Assembly (NCBI GenBank): GCA_033762735.1
Contig: JANRLJ010000069.1
Location: 4,037 to 68,036, forward strand
DNA from: JANRLJ01 sp033762735
GTDB lineage: Bacteria > Chloroflexota > Anaerolineae > Aggregatilineales > Phototrophicaceae
DNA: 64,000 nt
Direction of reading: 5' to 3'
The translations under genes were made by a program, and so were the position numbers. Below, in pieces: positions 33,682 to 43,001 of this stretch. Position 1 is the first letter of the stretch; every line of letters starts with the position of its first letter. The notes under the pieces were generated by a model. That model was not told where the DNA came from. It searched no databases and saw only the letters and a list, made by a program, of their open reading frames with translations.

Positions 33682-34794
33682 GTGAAGCGGATGCTGCGTC
33701 TCCTATTCCTGTTGGTGGTCGGGGTCTTTCTCGCCAGTATGATGAGCGTGATGGTGGTGCGCTTCATCGGGCGAACGCTGCCGCCGGGCGACCAGATCAC
33801 CTACGTCAGCAAACCGCAGAGCACGGTCTGGGAGTTGCTTGTGCTCGACCTTGACCGCCGCGTGTTCTATAACCTGACCGGCGGACTGCTGCCTCGTGCC
33901 GTGCGCAATCGCCTTCCTGCCTGGTCACCAGATGGGCGGCGGCTGGCGTTCGTGACGGAACTGCGCCGCAGCCAGGAGATTTTTATACTTGAGATGACCT
34001 TTGCCTCGCTCACCCGCCTGAGCAGCCCGGAGGTGGATGCGCGTTTTCCGGTGTGGGCGCCGGGCGCGATTTCACGACTGGCCCACATGCAGCACAACGG
34101 CCATGACTGGGACATCGTCGTTCGGCGGATGGATGTCGATGATGTGTGGCTGGCAAGCGAGGGCGGTGATCCTTCCACAGTGGTGATCGGCGGACGCGCC
34201 GAGGAACGGCATCCGGTCTGGTCGCCGGATGGGACACGGCTGGCGTTCGTCTCCAATCGGGACGGAGTCGATGATTTGTACATGGTGAACGTCGATGGGC
34301 GCGGCTTGCGACGGCTGACGCTGGCAATGGCCGTGCAGGACTACATCGCGTGGTCGCCCGATGGACGGCTGATCGCCTTTAACGTCGATGCAGGGGGCAA
34401 CACGGAGATTTTTGCGGTGGAAGTGCCTGAGCCGAACGCGGAACAGGACTACGCGCCTGTTCGCAACCTGACACGTTCCCCCGGCAGCGATCTCGCCCCG
34501 GCCTGGTCGCCGGATGGTCGGTGGCTGGCGTTTACTTCTGGCCGCGACGGCGACGACGAAATCTACCTGATGGACATGACAACCGAGGCGGTGCAGCAGA
34601 TTACCTTCAACCATTATCCCGATTATGATCCGGTGTGGTCGCCTGATGGGACGAGGCTGATTTTTATTGCGCTGCCCGAATTCACGACCGAATTGTTCTC
34701 CATTCAGCCGGATGGGGAAGGGCTGCAACGCCTGACGTTTAATCTGCTGGATGACTGGTCGCCTGTGTGGCGGCCTGCCCCAGCAGAAGACTGA
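33682..34794 (+). CDS. Membrane-anchored PD40 beta-propeller protein 2
   Basis: A 370-residue protein with a membrane helix at about 4-28 and at least six TolB-type blades: PAWSPDGRRLAFV, PVWSPDGTRLAFV, IAWSPDGRLIAFN, PAWSPDGRWLAFT, PVWSPDGTRLIFI, and a last SPVWRP. Blade spacing is regular at roughly 45-50 residues. The start is GTG 33682 or the ATG three codons later. It is the best-preserved propeller of the three. Confidence 0.82.
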   Translation: MKRMLRLLFLLVVGVFLASMMSVMVVRFIGRTLPPGDQITYVSKPQSTVWELLVLDLDRRVFYNLTGGLLPRAVRNRLPAWSPDGRRLAFVTELRRSQEIFILEMTFASLTRLSSPEVDARFPVWAPGAISRLAHMQHNGHDWDIVVRRMDVDDVWLASEGGDPSTVVIGGRAEERHPVWSPDGTRLAFVSNRDGVDDLYMVNVDGRGLRRLTLAMAVQDYIAWSPDGRLIAFNVDAGGNTEIFAVEVPEPNAEQDYAPVRNLTRSPGSDLAPAWSPDGRWLAFTSGRDGDDEIYLMDMTTEAVQQITFNHYPDYDPVWSPDGTRLIFIALPEFTTELFSIQPDGEGLQRLTFNLLDDWSPVWRPAPAED

Positions 34795-34801
34795 TACGCC
34801 A

Positions 34802-35845
34802 GTGTTTGTGGCGTTCCTACGGCGCATTGGCGTCCTGGTATTGGGAGCATGGCTGCTCTGCGTGCTGCTTGTCGCGCTGGTTCTGATGATTGGACGGGCA
34901 GCGGAAACCTGGGTACTGACGGTCGCCATCAGCGAGAACGGCGGCTGGCGCATCTATGTGCTGGATGTGGAGCGCGACTTTGCCCATCAGCTTTATCGCC
35001 AGTTCCGCTTTCGGGATTTCCCCGTGCCCTCGCCTGACCGCCGCTACGTGGCCTTCGCCACCGTGAACGCGGAACTGCGCCTGCTGGATTCATACAGCGG
35101 CAGGGATGACCTTCTTGCTGAAAATGTCAGCTTCGGTCTGCCGGGGTGGTCACCCCTGAACACCACGCCACGTCTGGTGTATCAGGGCATCGCCGGACGG
35201 GTGTACATGACCGCCATTGGGGACGATAGCCGCCCTGATGCGCCGTTGATGCTGAGTCCGGGCATGGGGCTGGAAGCGCGGGGCTTCGTGTGGTCGGCTG
35301 ACGGGGCAGAGATTGCCTATGAGCAGCGCGGGGCGATCAACAACACATGGCGCTATGACGTGTATCGGGTGGAGGCGGATGGCGAGAATTTACAGCCGCT
35401 TATCCCGCCAGAAAACAGCAGCAGCTACAGCCCGGCCTGGTCGCCGGACAGCGAATCGCTGGCGTTTATTGGCACGAATGGACGCACTTCGCAGCTTTAT
35501 ATGGCTGACCGGAACGGCCAGGTGACGCGCCTGCCTTTTCCATCAACCGCGACTCAATCGGGTTCGCTGGTGTGGTCGCCGGACGGCACCCAACTGGCCT
35601 TCGCTACCTTTCCCCTGGATGCGCCCGGCGTTTTTATTGCCGATCTTGCCACCGGGCAGGTCAGGCAGATCACACAGCTTAGCCCCGCTGCGACGCTGGT
35701 GTGGTCGCCAGATGGCCGACGGATGGCGTTTGTGGTGTTCAGCGGCGACGAACTCTATCTTGTGGACGCGGACAGCGGCAAGCAGCGGCGACTCCAGATC
35801 GTGCGCGGCAGCTATCATGTGCTGCTCGGCAGTGGGACGCGGTGA
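34802..35845 (+). CDS. Membrane-anchored PD40 beta-propeller protein 3
   Basis: About 347 residues. A membrane helix (IGVLVLGAWLLCVLLVALVLMIG) is followed by blades PVPSPDRRYVAFA, PAWSPDSESLAFI, LVWSPDGTQLAFA and LVWSPDGRRMAFV. The start is uncertain: an ATG at 34751 lies inside the end of the previous gene, where the DNA encodes a propeller blade in the other frame, so GTG 34802, eight bases after that stop, is preferred. Third gene of the propeller group. Confidence 0.75.
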   Translation: MFVAFLRRIGVLVLGAWLLCVLLVALVLMIGRAAETWVLTVAISENGGWRIYVLDVERDFAHQLYRQFRFRDFPVPSPDRRYVAFATVNAELRLLDSYSGRDDLLAENVSFGLPGWSPLNTTPRLVYQGIAGRVYMTAIGDDSRPDAPLMLSPGMGLEARGFVWSADGAEIAYEQRGAINNTWRYDVYRVEADGENLQPLIPPENSSSYSPAWSPDSESLAFIGTNGRTSQLYMADRNGQVTRLPFPSTATQSGSLVWSPDGTQLAFATFPLDAPGVFIADLATGQVRQITQLSPAATLVWSPDGRRMAFVVFSGDELYLVDADSGKQRRLQIVRGSYHVLLGSGTR

Positions 35846-35893
35846 TTTAATGGCACACCATCGCCCTCCCTCTTTCGTTAAAGTTGCCTGCAT

Positions 35894-35922
35894 GGAGGGG
35901 CGAAGCACGCTTCGCCCGTACC
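35894..35922. repeat. Dispersed palindrome, copy 6
   Basis: GGAGGGGCGAAGC and GCTTCGCCCGTACC arms, in the gap after the third propeller gene. Confidence 0.8.
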
Positions 35923-36009
35923 AAACGCAGCTTGCCGCTGTAATAGGGGAAGGGCAAAAATCGTCATCTGCGGAACATCCGTTAAAGGGATGAGACGCAT
36001 AAATCTGTA

Positions 36010-36813
36010 CTACTCATTCACCAGCACCGTGCGCATCGCCTTGAGCGGTTCGACGTAATCGGCAGTGCCTTCTCCGCCCAACCGGAACGCGGCTTCATCC
36101 ACCGCCAGCAGATCATCCCCCCACACGATCTGCCCAATGTGCACCACCTCGCCTCGCGTCGGTCGCGCATCCGGGCTGATGAGCTTCTGATCGAGATCGA
36201 CCACCGCGCCGTCGAACAGATGCCCAATCGTAAAATACACGTCTCGCAGGACATCGCTGAGCGGCGCCTGATAAAGCTGCCCGCGCACGAGCGGGTCTTT
36301 CGCGGCATAGAAATCGCGCGGGAGCAGTCCGATCAGGTTATCCAGCGAGGCGGTCAGGCAGGGCTGCCCACCGACGTTTAACCGCTTGAACGGGCTGACG
36401 CTGATGAGGCAGCCAACATCATTAAGCAGGGCAGGCGCACGCATGGACGTATAGCGGGCGGGGGTGGGCGCGAGGTTGGGATACTCCCGCAGCGGAAGTT
36501 CCTCCGCGTCCACCGCCTGCATGTTGCCGTCCAGCAGTTTGAGCAAACCGCTGCGCCTGAACAAATCCATCATCGAGATTTTTGAGGATGCCCCATCCAC
36601 GATCAGAATTCGCGCGGTCGGGTTGGCGCGGCGCAGTCCCTTGATGACGGCTTCCATCACCGGCAGGCTGACGGTCACGGGCGCGTTCTTCGCGTAGCCA
36701 AGTGTCGGCTTGACCAGAATCCGATCAGCCGTAAACGCGGCGGGCGGTGGTGTGTAAGCGAAATAGTCGGTTCTGGCGTTTTTGACGGCGCTGATCGAAG
36801 AAAGCTGTGGCAT
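36010..36813 (-). CDS. DUF362-family protein
   Basis: A 267-residue protein with the DUF362 pattern: RILVKPTLGYAKNAPVTVSLPVMEAVIKGLR near the start, RILIVDGASSK, and a C-terminal DGAVVDLDQKLIS with GDDLLAVDEAAFRLGG. Some members carry a ferredoxin tail; this one has none. The function of the family is not known. ATG 36813 is chosen; two Met codons further upstream are possible. Confidence 0.7.
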   Translation of the reverse strand: MPQLSSISAVKNARTDYFAYTPPPAAFTADRILVKPTLGYAKNAPVTVSLPVMEAVIKGLRRANPTARILIVDGASSKISMMDLFRRSGLLKLLDGNMQAVDAEELPLREYPNLAPTPARYTSMRAPALLNDVGCLISVSPFKRLNVGGQPCLTASLDNLIGLLPRDFYAAKDPLVRGQLYQAPLSDVLRDVYFTIGHLFDGAVVDLDQKLISPDARPTRGEVVHIGQIVWGDDLLAVDEAAFRLGGEGTADYVEPLKAMRTVLVNE

Positions 36814-36853
36814 AAGACCTGAATCCTGTCGTTCCATTTGTGACAATATGGAA

Positions 36854-36874
36854 GGACACAGCACGCCGTGTCCC
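36854..36874. repeat. Dispersed palindrome, copy 7 (GGACACG type)
   Basis: GGACACAGC and GCCGTGTCCC arms. This subtype lacks the GTAGGGGCG arm but shares location and size; two relatives are at 38787 and 41262. Confidence 0.65.
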
Positions 36875-36947
36875 CTCGAAACTTTCTTTGTGAGTGTCCT
36901 TTATTGGTGCGTCCGGTAAGTCCGAACAATTTCCTCTGTGGTCTCTG

Positions 36948-36976
36948 GTAGGGGCGACCCGCCGGGTCGCCCCTAC
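36948..36976. repeat. Dispersed palindrome, copy 8
   Basis: GTAGGGGCGACCC and GGGTCGCCCCTAC arms around GCC: the most regular copy, 13 pairs. Confidence 0.85.
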
Positions 36977-37020
36977 GGAAATACCACACACAACAGGCCG
37001 TTATCTGATGGATGAACCAC

Positions 37021-38646
37021 TTAAGACAATTCGATGATAACGCCTTCGTCGGGGCGGATTTCCAGACTGCCCAGTTCCACCTCGCGTTCGCCGTCCATCA
37101 TCGTGCTGAGGGCAATTTTACCTTTTGCCGCGCCCAAATTGAACGCCGCAGAAATGGCCTTGCTCTCGAAGTTCAGCACGACCAGCCGCCGCTGACCTTC
37201 ATACTCACGAATGAAGGCGAACAGTCCAGGGGGCGCATCCAGCGGGACATAGCTGCCGCTGTGCAGCGCGGGCGTGGCCTTGCGATAGGCCAGCAGCGTC
37301 TTATAGAAGTTCAGCGTCGAGGCCGGGTCGGCCTGCTGCGCGGCGACATTGACCGTCTGATAATCCGGCGCAAGCGGCAGCCAGGGATGCACGGCGGGCA
37401 GTGTAAAACCAGCGTTGTGGCGCTCATCCCACTGCATCGGGGTGCGCACTGGGTCGCGGCTCATGCCGGGGACGTTGATGCCCCAGGGGTCCTGTACCAA
37501 TTCCTGCGGGATTTCGACGTTGGTCATGCCGAGTTCCTCGCCGTAGTAGATGGTCGGCGTGCCGCGCAGCGTCAGCAGCAGCATCGCGGCCACGCGCACC
37601 TGATTCTGGCCCACGCGGGTGGCAACGCGCATGTAGTCGTGGTTGCCCATCACGTAATTCGGCCAGCCGTGCGGGGGAATGGCGGCGTCGTATTCGTCCA
37701 CATGCGCCTTCACGTCGTGGGCATTCCAGGGTGTGACCAGCAGCTTGAAGTTAAACGGCAGGTGCAGTTCGTTGCCCTGGCCGCTGGGCTGCGGGTCGCC
37801 GTAGTATTCCATCAGTTTGGGCAGCGGCAGGAAGTAATCGATTTCGCCAATGGAGACGCGCTCCTCAAATTCATCGAACACCTGGCGGAACGGCTTGACG
37901 ACCATCTCATGCACTTCGGGGCGGCTCTCGCTGTAGACGCGCCGCTGCATGGTGTAGGACAATTCGCCTTCCTCATAGTTCTCGTTGACCGGGTTGTCGC
38001 GGAACTGGTCGTCCTTGATGGTGCAGTGGATCACATCGATGCGGAAGCCATCCACGCCCCGCGCCAGCCAGAAGCGAATCGACTCCTGCATGGCTGCCAG
38101 CACTTCGGGATTGCGATAGTTCAGGTCGGGCTGTTCCGGCAGGAAGTTGTGCATGTAATACTGGTGCGTCCCCTCGTCCATCGTCCAGGACGGGCCGCCG
38201 AAATAGGACAGCCAGTTATTGGGCGGGGTGCCGTCCGGCTTGGGATCATGCCACAGATACCAGTCGCGCTTGGGGCTGTCCTTGGACTGGCGCGCCTCGA
38301 TAAACCAGGGGTGACGGTCGGACGTGTGGCTGGGCACGAGATCGAGCAGGATTTTGATGCTGTGCTTGTGCGCCTTCGCCAGCAGTTCATCGAAATCAGC
38401 CAGCGTCCCGAAGTCGGGATGGATGTTCGTGTAGTCCGAGACATCATAGCCGAAATCTGCCATTGGTGAAGGGAAAACAGGCGAGAACCAGATCGCGTCA
38501 ATGCCGAGCCACGCGAGGTAATCCAGCTTGTCGATCATGCCGCGCAGATCACCGATGCCATCGCCGCTTTTGTCCATAAAGCTGCGCGGGTAAATCTGAT
38601 ACACCACGCCGCGCTGCCACCACAGAGTGCCTGAAGGGTTGGTCAT
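37021..38646 (-). CDS. GH13 alpha-glucosidase (oligo-1,6-glucosidase/alpha-glucosidase type)
   Basis: A 541-residue TIM-barrel enzyme acting on alpha-glucosidic bonds. All catalytic residues are present: nucleophile Asp204 in DGFRIDVI, acid/base Glu268 in SIGEIDY, and transition-state Asp337 in GNHDY. WWQRGVVYQIYPRSF at the start and DLVPSHTSD are standard for the oligo-1,6-glucosidase and alpha-glucosidase branch. There is no signal peptide, so it would act on sugars taken up by the cell. No sugar transporter lies beside it. The exact linkage specificity is not certain. Confidence 0.93.
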   Translation of the reverse strand: MTNPSGTLWWQRGVVYQIYPRSFMDKSGDGIGDLRGMIDKLDYLAWLGIDAIWFSPVFPSPMADFGYDVSDYTNIHPDFGTLADFDELLAKAHKHSIKILLDLVPSHTSDRHPWFIEARQSKDSPKRDWYLWHDPKPDGTPPNNWLSYFGGPSWTMDEGTHQYYMHNFLPEQPDLNYRNPEVLAAMQESIRFWLARGVDGFRIDVIHCTIKDDQFRDNPVNENYEEGELSYTMQRRVYSESRPEVHEMVVKPFRQVFDEFEERVSIGEIDYFLPLPKLMEYYGDPQPSGQGNELHLPFNFKLLVTPWNAHDVKAHVDEYDAAIPPHGWPNYVMGNHDYMRVATRVGQNQVRVAAMLLLTLRGTPTIYYGEELGMTNVEIPQELVQDPWGINVPGMSRDPVRTPMQWDERHNAGFTLPAVHPWLPLAPDYQTVNVAAQQADPASTLNFYKTLLAYRKATPALHSGSYVPLDAPPGLFAFIREYEGQRRLVVLNFESKAISAAFNLGAAKGKIALSTMMDGEREVELGSLEIRPDEGVIIELS

Positions 38647-38683
38647 GTGTTCATTGTCCTTGTGTGAAAAGGTCTTTTCTGCT

Positions 38684-38709
38684 GCGGGCGAGGCACACCA
38701 CGCCCCTGC
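38684..38709. repeat. Dispersed palindrome, copy 9
   Basis: Degenerate copy: GCGGGCGAGGC and CACGCCCCTGC arms, in the gap upstream of the glucosidase. Confidence 0.5.
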
Positions 38710-38786
38710 AAGTGCGCAACTTTAGCGGGTTGAAGGACTGTCTACAACCGAATTAAAAAGGTGGAATGATGAGCAAATTTAACGGC

Positions 38787-38812
38787 GAGGACACGGCATG
38801 CCGTGTCCCTAC
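38787..38812. repeat. Dispersed palindrome, copy 10 (GGACACG type)
   Basis: GGACACGGCATGCCGTGTCC core, a perfect 20-base palindrome, followed by CTAC. Confidence 0.8.
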
Positions 38813-38870
38813 TTCGTGTCGATCTGATTTCAAAAACTCATTGCTCATTGCTCATCGCTTTTTTCTGCAC

Positions 38871-39173
38871 TTAAAGTTTGCGCGGGTAGCCAATCGCCTC
38901 AATCGCCTTCGCCACGCCGAAATCCTTCGCGCTGAGTTTATGCCCCGCGTCGTGGGTCGTAAAGCGCAGGGTGACTTTGCGCCAGCCAATCGTGATGTCG
39001 GGGTGATGATCGTGACCTTCCGCCACTGTGCCAGCAGCAGTAGCGAAGGCCAGACCAGACAGGTAATTATCGAACTTAAACGTTTTCACAATTGCATCAC
39101 CGTCGCGCTCCCAGCCATCCAGTTCAGCCAAGCGTTCGGTGATGTCCTGCTCGCTCAGTGCGGGCGTTGCCAT
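38871..39173 (-). CDS. Pterin-4a-carbinolamine dehydratase
   Basis: A 100-residue protein of the PCD/DCoH family, which dehydrates 4a-hydroxytetrahydropterin after aromatic amino acid hydroxylation. The family signature is clear: EGHDHHPDITIGWRKVTL followed by THDAGHKLSAKDFGVAKAIE, including the two active-site His of HDHHP and the later His. Length is normal. No phenylalanine hydroxylase is in the window, so a link to other pterins such as molybdopterin is also possible. Confidence 0.93.
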   Translation of the reverse strand: MATPALSEQDITERLAELDGWERDGDAIVKTFKFDNYLSGLAFATAAGTVAEGHDHHPDITIGWRKVTLRFTTHDAGHKLSAKDFGVAKAIEAIGYPRKL

Positions 39174-39313
39174 GATACGCTCCTTTGTTCGTTCGTCACG
39201 AGGATTAAGTCTAACGTACTCTGATGAACATTCTGTTAAAGTTCATCTGTGCAGCAAGGGTGAATCCCACTACAATCTGTGCCATTGAAAATTTTTTCAA
39301 CGGAGCAGTTGTG

Positions 39314-41128
39314 ATGATTAACACCCCTGAACAGGTGACAGGCGCGGAGAGCGTCGTCTGGGATTTGTCCCCGCTCTACAACGGCGTGGACGACCCGGCC
39401 ATTGACCGCGATATGCAGCGCCTGACCACGATGGCCGACTCGTTTGCCGCCCGTTATAAGGGCAGCGTCGGCGAACTGGACGCGCCGGAACTGCTGGAAG
39501 CGGTGCAAACGCTGGAGAGTATTTATGACCTGAGCGGGCGCATGGGCGGCTTCGCCAACCTGGTCTATTCCACCGACACGGGCGACCCCAGGAACGGCGC
39601 GCTCCTCCAGAAAGTGACCGAGTTCGACGCGCAGCTCAGCCAGAAACTCGTCTTTTTTCAGTTGGAGTGGAACAACGCGGCGGACGAGTATGTGAAGCAT
39701 GTCCTGGCTGATCCGATCCTCGCCAATTACCGCCACGCGCTGGAAGCCGACCGCCGCTATAAGCCCTATCAACTCAGCGAAGTGGAAGAACAACTGCTGA
39801 TGGAAAAGGACGTGACGGGGCGCAGCGCATGGCAGCGCTTCTACACGCAGTTGACCAGCAGTATGCGCTACGATTTCGACGGGCAAAAGCTGACGCTGAC
39901 GGAAGTCCTCACCAGGCTGTACGATGAAGATCGCGACGTGCGGCGCAAGGCGGCGGACTCCATTACGGAAGGGCTGCGCACCAACGCCATGCAGATCACC
40001 TATATACACAACGTCCTGGCGGCGGATAAAGCGTCGGATGATCGGCTGCGCGGCTACCCAAGCTGGATTGCCTCCCGTAACCTGAGCAACAAAGCGCCGG
40101 ATGCGGTGGTCGATGCGCTGGTGCAGGCCGTCACGTCCAATTATGACATCGTAGCGCAGCACTATAATCTGAAACGCCGCCTGCTTGGTCTGGATGATCT
40201 GTACGAGTACGACCGCTATGCGCCGCTGCCGCTGAAAGAGAGCGAGGCGTTCTATAGCTGGGAAGAAGCCCGTTCGATTGTGCTGAACGCCTTCCATGCC
40301 TTCAGCCCGGAGATGGGGCAGATCGCGCAGCGCTTCTTCGATGAGAACTGGATTCATGCCGCGCTCGGCCCGAACAAGAGCGGCGGTGCCTATGCCAACC
40401 CGGTTGTGCCGAGCGTGCATCCCTATGTGTTCGTGAACTACACGGGCAAGGCGCGGGATGTCTCCACGCTGGCGCACGAACTGGGGCACGGCATTCACAT
40501 GGTTCTCTCCGCCCAGCAGACGCTCTATAACTATTACACACCCCTGACGACAGCGGAAATGGCCTCGGTGTTTGCCGAAATGGTGGTCTTCAACGACCTG
40601 ATGCAGCGCGAGGCCGACCCTGAAGTGCGCCTGTCGATGCTGTTGACCAAAATTGAGGACAGCTTTAGCACAGTCTTCCGGCAGACGGCGATGAACCGCT
40701 TCGAGGAAGCCTTCCACACCGCCCGCCGCGAACAGGGCGAACTAACCACCGAGCAGTTCAGCGAAATGTGGCTGACGACGCAGCGGGCGATGTTCGGGGA
40801 CAGCGTGACGCTGCGCGAGGAATATGGCATCTGGTGGACGTATATCCCGCACTTTATCGGCACACCGGGCTATGTGTATGCCTATGCCTTCGGGGAACTG
40901 CTGGTGCTGGCGCTGTTCAATCTGTATCAGGAGGAAGGCGCGTCCTTCATCCCCAAGTACCTGAACGTGCTGGCGGCGGGCGGCAACGATTACCCGGAAA
41001 AAATTCTAGCGCAGGTCGGTGTTGATCTGAACGACCCGGCCTTCTGGAACAAGGGGCTGGACGCGATCCGGTCGCTGGTGGCGCAGGAAGAAGCTCTCGC
41101 GCGTGAGGTCTATCCCGACAAGCTCTAA
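39314..41128 (+). CDS. pepF: M3-family oligoendopeptidase (PepF-like)
   Basis: A 604-residue zinc peptidase that cuts short peptides in the cytoplasm. The zinc motif is HELGH (His388, His392) within STLAHELGHGIH, with the third ligand Glu in TAEMASVFAE about 25 residues on. The N-terminal helical half and the C-terminal HFIGTPGYVYAYAFGELL region are typical of the oligoendopeptidase F branch. ATG 39314 is used, with GGAG upstream; an ATG 30 codons earlier gives a tail that does not resemble the family. The gene symbol is a family-level guess. Confidence 0.88.
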   Translation: MINTPEQVTGAESVVWDLSPLYNGVDDPAIDRDMQRLTTMADSFAARYKGSVGELDAPELLEAVQTLESIYDLSGRMGGFANLVYSTDTGDPRNGALLQKVTEFDAQLSQKLVFFQLEWNNAADEYVKHVLADPILANYRHALEADRRYKPYQLSEVEEQLLMEKDVTGRSAWQRFYTQLTSSMRYDFDGQKLTLTEVLTRLYDEDRDVRRKAADSITEGLRTNAMQITYIHNVLAADKASDDRLRGYPSWIASRNLSNKAPDAVVDALVQAVTSNYDIVAQHYNLKRRLLGLDDLYEYDRYAPLPLKESEAFYSWEEARSIVLNAFHAFSPEMGQIAQRFFDENWIHAALGPNKSGGAYANPVVPSVHPYVFVNYTGKARDVSTLAHELGHGIHMVLSAQQTLYNYYTPLTTAEMASVFAEMVVFNDLMQREADPEVRLSMLLTKIEDSFSTVFRQTAMNRFEEAFHTARREQGELTTEQFSEMWLTTQRAMFGDSVTLREEYGIWWTYIPHFIGTPGYVYAYAFGELLVLALFNLYQEEGASFIPKYLNVLAAGGNDYPEKILAQVGVDLNDPAFWNKGLDAIRSLVAQEEALAREVYPDKL

Positions 41129-41205
41129 GGAAAAGCAATGAGCGATACGTGTGTCTTTGGATGACAAACGCGCTCTGGCGAATTGTCTGGAAAATCGATT
41201 TGACG

Positions 41206-41233
41206 GTAGGGGAGTACCTGTGTGTACTCCCGC
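41206..41233. repeat. Dispersed palindrome, copy 11
   Basis: GTAGGGGAGTAC and GTACTCCCGC arms around a CTGTGT centre: outer GTAGGGG kept, inner arms changed on both sides. Confidence 0.65.
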
Positions 41234-41261
41234 TTCCTGCTTTGAGATAGCTGGGCAAAAT

Positions 41262-41289
41262 GGGAGGACACGGCATGCCGTGTCCCTAC
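41262..41289. repeat. Dispersed palindrome, copy 12 (GGACACG type)
   Basis: GGACACGGCATGCCGTGTCC core identical to copy 10, followed by CTACA. It lies 29 bases from copy 11. Confidence 0.8.
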
Positions 41290-41386
41290 AATCCCAGGTT
41301 GGCATTGATAAGGGCGACTCAACGCACACCGCTGCGCTCGTTCGCTGAGTTTCTACTCGTTACTCTCGACTCGGTACTCAGTACTG

Positions 41387-42892
41387 CTACCCCGGCCAAC
41401 TGTACTGCACGGTGTAGGTAATCACGACTTCCGCGCCCGGTTCGACCTGCACCCGGAATTCAATCGTGTTGCTGTTGAGCTGGCTGAACTCATGGCTGGC
41501 GTTGAGGATTTCCCAGTTGCTCCAGCGGAACAGATTCTCCGGCACACGGATTTCAACCGTCTCATCGTCCTTGCGGTTGCGGAGGCGGATTTCATACGTC
41601 TCCTGCAAGACGTTACTGGAAACAAGGCGGTACTCGGTCTGGATGCGTTCGCCGACCAGATCGAAGGCGTTGCCCAGGTAAAGCTGCACGTCCTCGCCCA
41701 TCGGGGTTTGGTCGATGGTGTTCTCACCGATCAGCAGCGCCGCGCCGTCGGTGTCTTCCTGATACACGCGCACCCGCCCTGCCGGAAGATCAGCCCCTAC
41801 GCCGCCATCCTCGCTTGTGGTGAATTCCAGCCAGTTCTGCACGTCGGTCACGCCCGTTTGCCCGTAGTACTGGTCGGTCTGCGCATAGCCGTAGTTGAAG
41901 AAAGCGGGGCTGCCATCATAGACGTAGAACGTGCTGCCGGGGATGCCCGCACCTGTCACGAACTCGACCTGCTTGCTTTCGTTATCCGCAATCGTCACCG
42001 GACGCTGCACTTCATAAAGCTGATACTCGAAGAACTCGCGCTGTTCCACCGGGGGAGCCGACGGAACCGCCCGTGCCATGTCTGCTTCGGCGAAATCCAT
42101 CACCATTGCTTCGGGCGCGACTCGGTTGACATCCCCCGCGACCAGCTTCAACTGCGCGTCGCGGTAGGTCGCACCCGAAGTGTTGCTAAGCGTGACCCAG
42201 CCATTGAGGTCGAGCGAGGTGTTATCCGTGCTGAGCAGCAGAATATAGTCGGCTGTCCAGGAGAGTCCGCCCGTCAGATAGGTCAGTTCCACCTGCTGAT
42301 CGCCACTTTGCGCCGCTTCCACCAGCCAGCGCAGCGTCGGGCGCGTAATCAGGCCGTCGGGCAGTTCGGGGAAGCGCACATCACGAGCATTCGCCAGCGA
42401 GACGACGATGATCTGACCATCTTCCTGCCGCAGGATGATCTCGCCGTTACGACCGCTGAGAAGCTGCCCCCGAAATGTGGTGCCGTCTTCCACCGTGACT
42501 TCGATCACTTCGTCAATGTAGCGTTCCAGCAGTGCCGCGCTGTTGACCAGATCGAAGACATAATTCTGTTCCAGCACATAGGTGCCTTCGGGGTCGGTCA
42601 GGCTGCGGAAACTGACCGATGTGGCGTCGATGCTGGCGGCCACATCCGTGAAGTCGATGGTGTTGATGCCCTGTTGCAGCGTGAAGGTGCGGCGATCCTG
42701 AATCAGCGCCGTCCCCTGGTTATAGACCGTCACGGCCACGCCGCTGGTGACGGCTTCGCCGCCGGGTTGTGCAGGTGTTCCTTCGGGTGTGGTTTCTGGT
42801 GTGGCATCCTGCGCGGCGATGATGCCGCCCATCAGCAGCAGGAGCGTCATTGTAAGGGCGGCCAGGGCAAGAATAGGTTTACGTGCAGGCAT
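41387..42892 (-). CDS. Secreted DUF4139-family protein
   Basis: A 501-residue exported protein. The signal peptide (ILALAALTMTLLLLMGGIIAA, to about residue 27) is followed by a Thr/Pro linker and a long beta-rich chain. Family marks are VTVYNQGTALIQDRRTFTLQQG at the start of the mature domain, LTYLTGGLSWTADYILLLS in the middle, and a C-terminal EIRLRNRKDDETVEIRVPE. Members of DUF4139 have no established activity. AAAGGA lies upstream of the ATG. Confidence 0.85.
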   Translation of the reverse strand: MPARKPILALAALTMTLLLLMGGIIAAQDATPETTPEGTPAQPGGEAVTSGVAVTVYNQGTALIQDRRTFTLQQGINTIDFTDVAASIDATSVSFRSLTDPEGTYVLEQNYVFDLVNSAALLERYIDEVIEVTVEDGTTFRGQLLSGRNGEIILRQEDGQIIVVSLANARDVRFPELPDGLITRPTLRWLVEAAQSGDQQVELTYLTGGLSWTADYILLLSTDNTSLDLNGWVTLSNTSGATYRDAQLKLVAGDVNRVAPEAMVMDFAEADMARAVPSAPPVEQREFFEYQLYEVQRPVTIADNESKQVEFVTGAGIPGSTFYVYDGSPAFFNYGYAQTDQYYGQTGVTDVQNWLEFTTSEDGGVGADLPAGRVRVYQEDTDGAALLIGENTIDQTPMGEDVQLYLGNAFDLVGERIQTEYRLVSSNVLQETYEIRLRNRKDDETVEIRVPENLFRWSNWEILNASHEFSQLNSNTIEFRVQVEPGAEVVITYTVQYSWPG

Positions 42893-42969
42893 GAGCTTGA
42901 TGTCCTTTCAGGTTGGAGCAGGTATAAAAAGACTGAACACGAACAGAGACAGAATCTGAGATGTTTTTC

Positions 42970-42997
42970 GTAGGGGCGAGGCATGCCTCGCCCGTAC
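42970..42997. repeat. Dispersed palindrome, copy 13
   Basis: GTAGGGGCGAGGC and GCCTCGCCCGTAC arms around AT, directly after the stop of the next leftward gene. Confidence 0.85.
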
Positions 42998-43001
42998 AAC
43001 G

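Noticed and set aside
37012..38469. Long open frame opposite the GH13 gene
   Set aside because: It mirrors the glucosidase codons, is rich in His/Arg/Gln/Val in the manner of antisense frames, and shows no domain. Similar mirrors at 39236-40717 and 41492-42973 were dropped for the same reason.
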